Shown here: positions 6,933 through 10,392 of the stretch, in pieces | Layout of the letters: every line of letters starts with the position of its first letter | Numbering within the stretch: the stretch's first letter is position 1 | NCBI GenBank assembly: GCA_023382135.1 | Contig: JAMCQK010000082.1 | Span: 1-10,392 of the forward strand | From: Deinococcus sp. | Lineage (GTDB): Bacteria; Deinococcota; Deinococci; Deinococcales; Thermaceae | Reading direction: 5' to 3' | DNA length: 10,392 nt | Notes under the pieces: model-generated | The model's input: the letters and a program-made list of their open reading frames with translations, nothing else | Database searches by the model: none | What the model was told of the DNA's origin: nothing | Position numbers and translations under genes: made by a program

Positions 6933-8347
6933 TCCACCTTGCCCTGTTCCTTCCACTGGTTGCGGGCGTCGTTTTAATGCTTGCGCCCGGACTGGGGCGT
7001 GCTTTGGCGCTGGTGGCCTCGGGTGCAACCTTCGTCCTGTCGCTGGCGCTTTTGGTGCGTTACCCTGGCGAGGGTCTGGCATACAACTTCCAAACGCCCC
7101 TCTTGGAGCCCGCCGGGGTCTACTACGCGGTGGGGCTGGATGGAGCCTCGCTCTTCTTGTGGCTCGCGGTCAGCCTGGTGGTGCTTTTGGCTGTCTGGCT
7201 CTGCAGGGTCCCGGGGCGCTTCCTGGCGTTGGCCCTGATGATGGAAACGGGCCTGCTGGGAATTTTCGCCGCCACCGATCTGGTGCTGTTCTACGTCTTT
7301 TTCGAAGCCACGCTGATACCCTCGCTTGTCATGCTGGGCCTGTTTGGCGGTAAAGAACGCATGAAGGCGCTCTACACCTTTGCCCTGTTCACGCTGGCGG
7401 GGTCGCTGCCCATGCTGGCCTCGGTGCTGGCGGTCCGCTACCTGGGGGGAAGCCCCAGCTTCTTGCTTTCCGACTTGCTGGCGCACCCTCTTGAAGGGAG
7501 CGCGGTGGGCCTGGTTTTCTTGGGCTTTGCGCTGGCGTTCACGGTCAAGACCCCGCTTTTTCCGCTTCATGCCTGGCTTCCTTCCTTCCACGCCGAGAAC
7601 CATTCTTCCGGGCTGGCGGACGCCATGGGCACGCTGTACAAGGTGGGTGTTTTTGCTTTCTTCCGCTGGGCCATGCCGCTGTTGCCGCAAGGCTTCGCCG
7701 AGCTGCAAGGACTGCTTTTGTTGCTGGCGGCCTTTACCGCGCTCTACGGGGCGTGGGTGGCGTTTGCGGCCAAGGACTGGAAAAGGCTGCTCGCGTATGG
7801 CGGTGTATCGCACATGGGGCTTGCGGCCCTGGGACTTTTTAGCGGGACCCAGGAAGGCATGGTAGGCGCGCTCTTCTTGCTGGCGGCCTCAATGGTCTAT
7901 ACCTCCGGCCTGTTTTTGTTTGCCGGCATGGTGGGGGAGCGTACCGGCGGCCTCGAGCTGAACCGGGTAGGGGGGCTTGCCAAGAGCGCCCCCGCACTCT
8001 CGGTGCTGGGCCTTTTTTTGGTGATGGCCATGGTGGGGCTTCCGGGGCTATCCGGTTTTCCGGGCGAGTTCCTGGCGCTGCTTGGCGCCTACAAGGCGAG
8101 CCCCTGGCTTACGCTTCTGGGATTTAGCGCGGTCATTGCCGCTGCGGCGTACGCGCTCACCGCGTACCAAAGCGTTTTCCACCAGCATGAAACGCGTGCG
8201 GCACGCGACCTCGAGGCCCGTGAACAGGTCTTTGCCGCCTCTATGGTGGCCTCGATGCTGCTGCTGGGCCTCTATCCCAGGCTGTTTACTGAATTATTGG
8301 AGCCAGCGGCTAAACAGCTAGTTCTGCTTCTGGGGGGTGGCTCATGA
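6929..8347 (+). CDS. nuoM: NADH-quinone oxidoreductase subunit M, antiporter-like pump (Nqo13-like), GTG start
   Basis: Proton-pumping membrane subunit of 472 aa (about 469 in Thermus) with about 14 transmembrane helices, placed between NuoL and NuoN in the complex. Key residues are Glu126 in FYVFFEATLIPS, Lys207 in AFTVKTPLFPLHAWLP, Lys238 in GTLYKVGVFAFFR, Lys285 and His295 in the AKDWKRLLAYGGVSHMG segment, and Glu380 in GLSGFPGEFLALL. Having Glu rather than Lys at the last position is the hallmark that separates NuoM from NuoL and NuoN. The GTG start at 6929 overlaps the nuoL stop (GTGA), with GGGGGTG at 6917-6923. The HAENHSSGLADAMG stretch (221-234) replaces the more common EAPTAGS motif; as I recall Thermus has a near-identical variant, so this looks like a lineage trait and not a defect. 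Confidence 0.97.
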   Translation: MIHLALFLPLVAGVVLMLAPGLGRALALVASGATFVLSLALLVRYPGEGLAYNFQTPLLEPAGVYYAVGLDGASLFLWLAVSLVVLLAVWLCRVPGRFLALALMMETGLLGIFAATDLVLFYVFFEATLIPSLVMLGLFGGKERMKALYTFALFTLAGSLPMLASVLAVRYLGGSPSFLLSDLLAHPLEGSAVGLVFLGFALAFTVKTPLFPLHAWLPSFHAENHSSGLADAMGTLYKVGVFAFFRWAMPLLPQGFAELQGLLLLLAAFTALYGAWVAFAAKDWKRLLAYGGVSHMGLAALGLFSGTQEGMVGALFLLAASMVYTSGLFLFAGMVGERTGGLELNRVGGLAKSAPALSVLGLFLVMAMVGLPGLSGFPGEFLALLGAYKASPWLTLLGFSAVIAAAAYALTAYQSVFHQHETRAARDLEAREQVFAASMVASMLLLGLYPRLFTELLEPAAKQLVLLLGGGS

Positions 8348-9702
8348 TGCTCTACCTGCTTGGCGGCATGGCCACCGTGCTTACGCTGTTGGGCTTTCTG
8401 GTGCCAGCGCGCGTTAGCCGCATGCTCTCGCTCGCAACCCTGGTAGCGGGTATTGCCTACCTTGCCAGAACCTGGGGGGAGCCTGCCAGCCTGTTTGGCG
8501 GGCTTTACCGGGTAGACTCACTCGCTCAGGGCTTTACGTTGGTGGCGCTGCTGGGTGTGCTCTGGTTCTTGCTGGCGGCACGCTCGGACAAGTTTGAGTT
8601 CCCGCTGTTTGGGCTGTACGCGGCTTTAGGAATGCATGTGATGGCCTCCAGTAACAACCTGGTGGTGATGCTCTTAGGCCTCGAGGTCTTCTCGTTACCG
8701 CTATACCTGCTGGCCACCTGGCGCCGGGACGAGGCCGGTTTCGAGGCCGGTCTCAAATATTTCTTGCTGGGCGCGCTCTCCAGCGCGGTGTTTATCTACG
8801 GAATTGCGCTGCATTTTGGCGCCACCGGGAGTTTTGAGGCGGGTACCCAGGGCCAGGGCATCTTGTTTGCCAGCGGGCTTCTCTTGGTGATGGCGGCGCT
8901 CGCTTTCAAGGTGGCCATGGTTCCTTTCCACTGGTGGGCACCGGACGTTTATCAAGGAAGTCCCACCAGCGTCTCGTTGCTGATGGCCACTGCCGTAAAG
9001 GCCGCCGCTTTTGCCGCGCTCTTGCGGGTGCTGGCTCAAGAAAACATGGATGTCTGGGGCCTGGCGCTTATGCTGCTGGTTGCGCTTACGGTACTTATCG
9101 GTAATCTGGGCGCCTTGGCGCAGAACGAAGCCAAGAGGCTTTTGGCCTACTCGTCTATTGCCCACGCGGGCTACACCGCGCTGGCGCTCTTTAGCCCCAC
9201 GGGCGCTCCCGCTGTTGGTTTTTATCTGCTCACCTACTTGCTCGGCACCGGCCTGGCCTTTGCGGTGTTGCAACAAATCTCCGAACGTGACGTGCCATAC
9301 GCGGCCTTGCGTGGCCTTATCTACCGCAAGCCGCTCTTAGGAGTTGCGCTGGGGCTGGCGCTTTTTTCGCTCGCGGGGCTTCCTCCCCTGGTGGGTTTCT
9401 GGGGCAAGTACCTGGTCTTTCTCGAGGCCGCCAAGGCTGGGCAGTACGGCCTGGTGGTGCTGGCGCTGCTTACTTCGGCGGTGGCGGCCTACTACTACCT
9501 GAAGCTCTTTAGTTTGGTGGTAATGCAAAAGCCCGCCGGGGCACCGGGTCAAGATCTCGCAGCCACTTCTCTCGACGAGGCCCGGCTTCCAAGATTGAGC
9601 ACCTCTTCCTCCGCCCGCTTTGCTATTGTGGTTGCAACAATATTGTTAGTCATCCTTGGTTTGGTGCCCGGCTGGGCGTTCCGGGTGTTTATCGCTGGTT
9701 AG
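8344..9702 (+). CDS. nuoN: NADH-quinone oxidoreductase subunit N, antiporter-like pump (Nqo14-like)
   Basis: Proton-pumping membrane subunit of 452 aa, next to NuoK in the membrane arm, with about 14 transmembrane helices. Proton-path residues are Glu114 in LGLEVFSLPLY, Lys138 in GLKYFLLGA, Lys189 and His196 in AFKVAMVPFHWWAPDVYQG, Lys219 in ATAVKAAAFA, Lys264 and His274 in NEAKRLLAYSSIAHAGY, and Lys355 in GFWGKYLVF. It is about 25 residues longer than Thermus Nqo14 (about 427). Much of the excess lies in a polar loop at about 396-425, before the last helix. The start is ATG 8344, overlapping the nuoM stop (ATGA), with GGGGGGTGG at 8332-8340. A second ATG follows directly at 8347 and cannot be excluded. 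This is the last gene of the operon in Thermus and appears to be the last here. Confidence 0.96.
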   Translation: MMLYLLGGMATVLTLLGFLVPARVSRMLSLATLVAGIAYLARTWGEPASLFGGLYRVDSLAQGFTLVALLGVLWFLLAARSDKFEFPLFGLYAALGMHVMASSNNLVVMLLGLEVFSLPLYLLATWRRDEAGFEAGLKYFLLGALSSAVFIYGIALHFGATGSFEAGTQGQGILFASGLLLVMAALAFKVAMVPFHWWAPDVYQGSPTSVSLLMATAVKAAAFAALLRVLAQENMDVWGLALMLLVALTVLIGNLGALAQNEAKRLLAYSSIAHAGYTALALFSPTGAPAVGFYLLTYLLGTGLAFAVLQQISERDVPYAALRGLIYRKPLLGVALGLALFSLAGLPPLVGFWGKYLVFLEAAKAGQYGLVVLALLTSAVAAYYYLKLFSLVVMQKPAGAPGQDLAATSLDEARLPRLSTSSSARFAIVVATILLVILGLVPGWAFRVFIAG

Positions 9703-10260
9703 ACGAACCAGATGCCCGTTCAAAGCCGGTGAAGACTTCAAAGCCGCTGCCTTGATACCCGGTGAGGGTTGGAGCAGGTTCCAGGTAGCTTTGAGCAAGA
9801 GCTGCGTGGCGGAATAAAACGGCGGGCGGCAGGTCGCGCTCAGCTAAAAGTTGGCTTAGTTTAGGTCTACCGCTGGATGCTGACTTCGACCAGCTGAAGT
9901 GCAGGCCCAGCTCTTGCCCCTTACTGGCGGGCTGCACGGCCAAGCCGCAGGCGATGATCCAAGAAGTCGCAGCCGGTGTCATAGACGCAAACGCCGCCGG
10001 CATAAGCCGCGCAGCGACGCCCTTCCCACCTATGACAAGCCAGGCGCCAAAAGCTGTGCAAGCAAGCCTGCTCTGATGAGTGAAGATATACGCCAAAAAG
10101 GCGTGAACACTAACTCTGCCCCATCGAAACGGGAGAGCCGAAAGTGCAGGGCGCGGTGGGGGCGCCAAGGTGTATGGTGGCCAGCTGTTACGGTTTTGCC
10201 TACATCCAGGCGGGCAGGCGCGTGATTAGCGACGAGAACCAAAGTTATGTTCACCAGGCT
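9703..10260. other. 558-base gap between convergent genes with no supported gene
   Basis: All six frames were read. The longest minus-strand frame (9689-10168, 159 codons) overlaps the end of nuoN in antisense and shows no domain I recognise. The longest plus-strand frame (9899-10225) is Arg/Ser-rich and looks like a shadow of high-G+C DNA. Neither has a clear ribosome binding site. A 10-base direct repeat, TTCAAAGCCG, occurs at 9719-9728 and 9737-9746. A small hairpin (ACGCC/GGCGT with an A5 loop) lies at 10090-10104. No T-tract terminator, tRNA or known RNA was recognised. It may be eroded coding DNA or contain an unrecognised RNA. Confidence 0.5.
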
Positions 10261-10392
10261 CTAAACCAGCAGCGCGCGCACCGGCGAAGCATCCGCACCC
10301 TCAATCTTTAGCGGAAGCGCAACTAGTTGATAATTCCCCGGCGGTACGCTTTCCAAGGCGAGCCCCTCAATAATGGCCACGCCGCTTTTTCC
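10261..10392 (-). CDS. Cyclase-family protein, kynurenine formamidase-like (C-terminal end, partial)
   Basis: The minus strand is open from the right edge to a TAG at 10261-10263 and encodes the last 43 residues of a protein whose start is outside the window. The peptide contains GVAIIEGLALESVPPGNYQL, followed by VALPLKIEGADASPVRALLV at the C terminus. This fits the C-terminal end of the metal-dependent cyclase family (PF04199), which includes kynurenine formamidase KynB and isatin hydrolase: an 'EGL..L..V.PG.Y.L.ALPL' strand-turn followed by 'G.D.SPVRA' near the end. The metal-binding motifs of the family are N-terminal and cannot be seen, so the substrate is undetermined. The gene converges on the nuo operon and is unlikely to be related to it. 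Family identification is from remembered consensus. Confidence 0.72.
   Translation of the reverse strand, partial: GKSGVAIIEGLALESVPPGNYQLVALPLKIEGADASPVRALLV

Noticed and set aside
7589..7630. HAENHSSGLADAMG in NuoM as a damaged antiporter motif
   Set aside because: Thermus Nqo13 carries a very similar sequence as far as I recall, and the surrounding lysines and glutamates are intact.
6974..7813. Minus-strand frame of 279 codons inside nuoM
   Set aside because: It is antisense to a well-conserved gene, with Gln/Arg/His-rich composition and no domain.
9695..9711. Hairpin CTGGTT/AACCAG spanning the nuoN stop codon as an intrinsic terminator
   Set aside because: The stem is only 6 bp, it overlaps coding sequence, and no T-tract follows on either strand.
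9689..10168. Minus-strand 159-codon frame as a real gene
   Set aside because: It overlaps nuoN in antisense, has no recognised domain and no clear ribosome binding site, and high-G+C DNA yields many such frames.

Overview
The window carries the 3' half of a type I NADH:quinone oxidoreductase (respiratory complex I, NDH-1) operon, all on the + strand: nuoG-nuoH-nuoI-nuoJ-nuoK-nuoL-nuoM-nuoN (Thermus names nqo3 and nqo8-nqo14). The proteins agree closely in length, motifs and many exact residue positions with my recollection of the Thermus thermophilus subunits, and the gene order is the same. The G+C is high but looks lower than in Thermus itself, and codon use is less extreme. This points to Thermaceae, most likely a Meiothermus-like bacterium. 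The genus is an inference.

Layout. Bases 1-187 hold no recognisable nuo gene, although in Thermus the NADH-binding subunit gene (nqo1/nuoF) sits directly before nqo3. Instead there is a 20-base exact copy of an internal nuoG segment at the left edge, then two imperfect copies of a CCCTCAC-type motif with weak inverted-repeat character. Bases 188-9702 are eight tightly packed genes. Most junctions are 4-base stop/start overlaps (ATGA, GTGA or TTGA); only nuoK/nuoL has a gap, of 2 bases. Each start has a purine-rich ribosome binding site inside the preceding gene, so translational coupling is likely. Bases 9703-10260 separate nuoN from a convergent minus-strand gene and hold nothing I can support. 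Bases 10261-10392 are the C-terminal end of a minus-strand cyclase-family (kynurenine formamidase-like) protein that runs off the right edge.

How the genes work together. NuoG and NuoI carry iron-sulfur clusters that pass electrons from NADH (via NuoE/F, not in the window) towards quinone. NuoH, with NuoB/D, forms the quinone site and the first proton path. NuoJ and NuoK link it to the three antiporter-like pumps NuoN, NuoM and NuoL. The key charged residues of the proton path are present in all membrane subunits.

The main surprise is in NuoG. The ligands of clusters N1b, N4 and N5 are intact, but all four cysteines that bind the extra [4Fe-4S] cluster N7 in Thermus are replaced (Ser257, Asp260, Ser264, Ser292). 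The rest of the operon looks orthodox.
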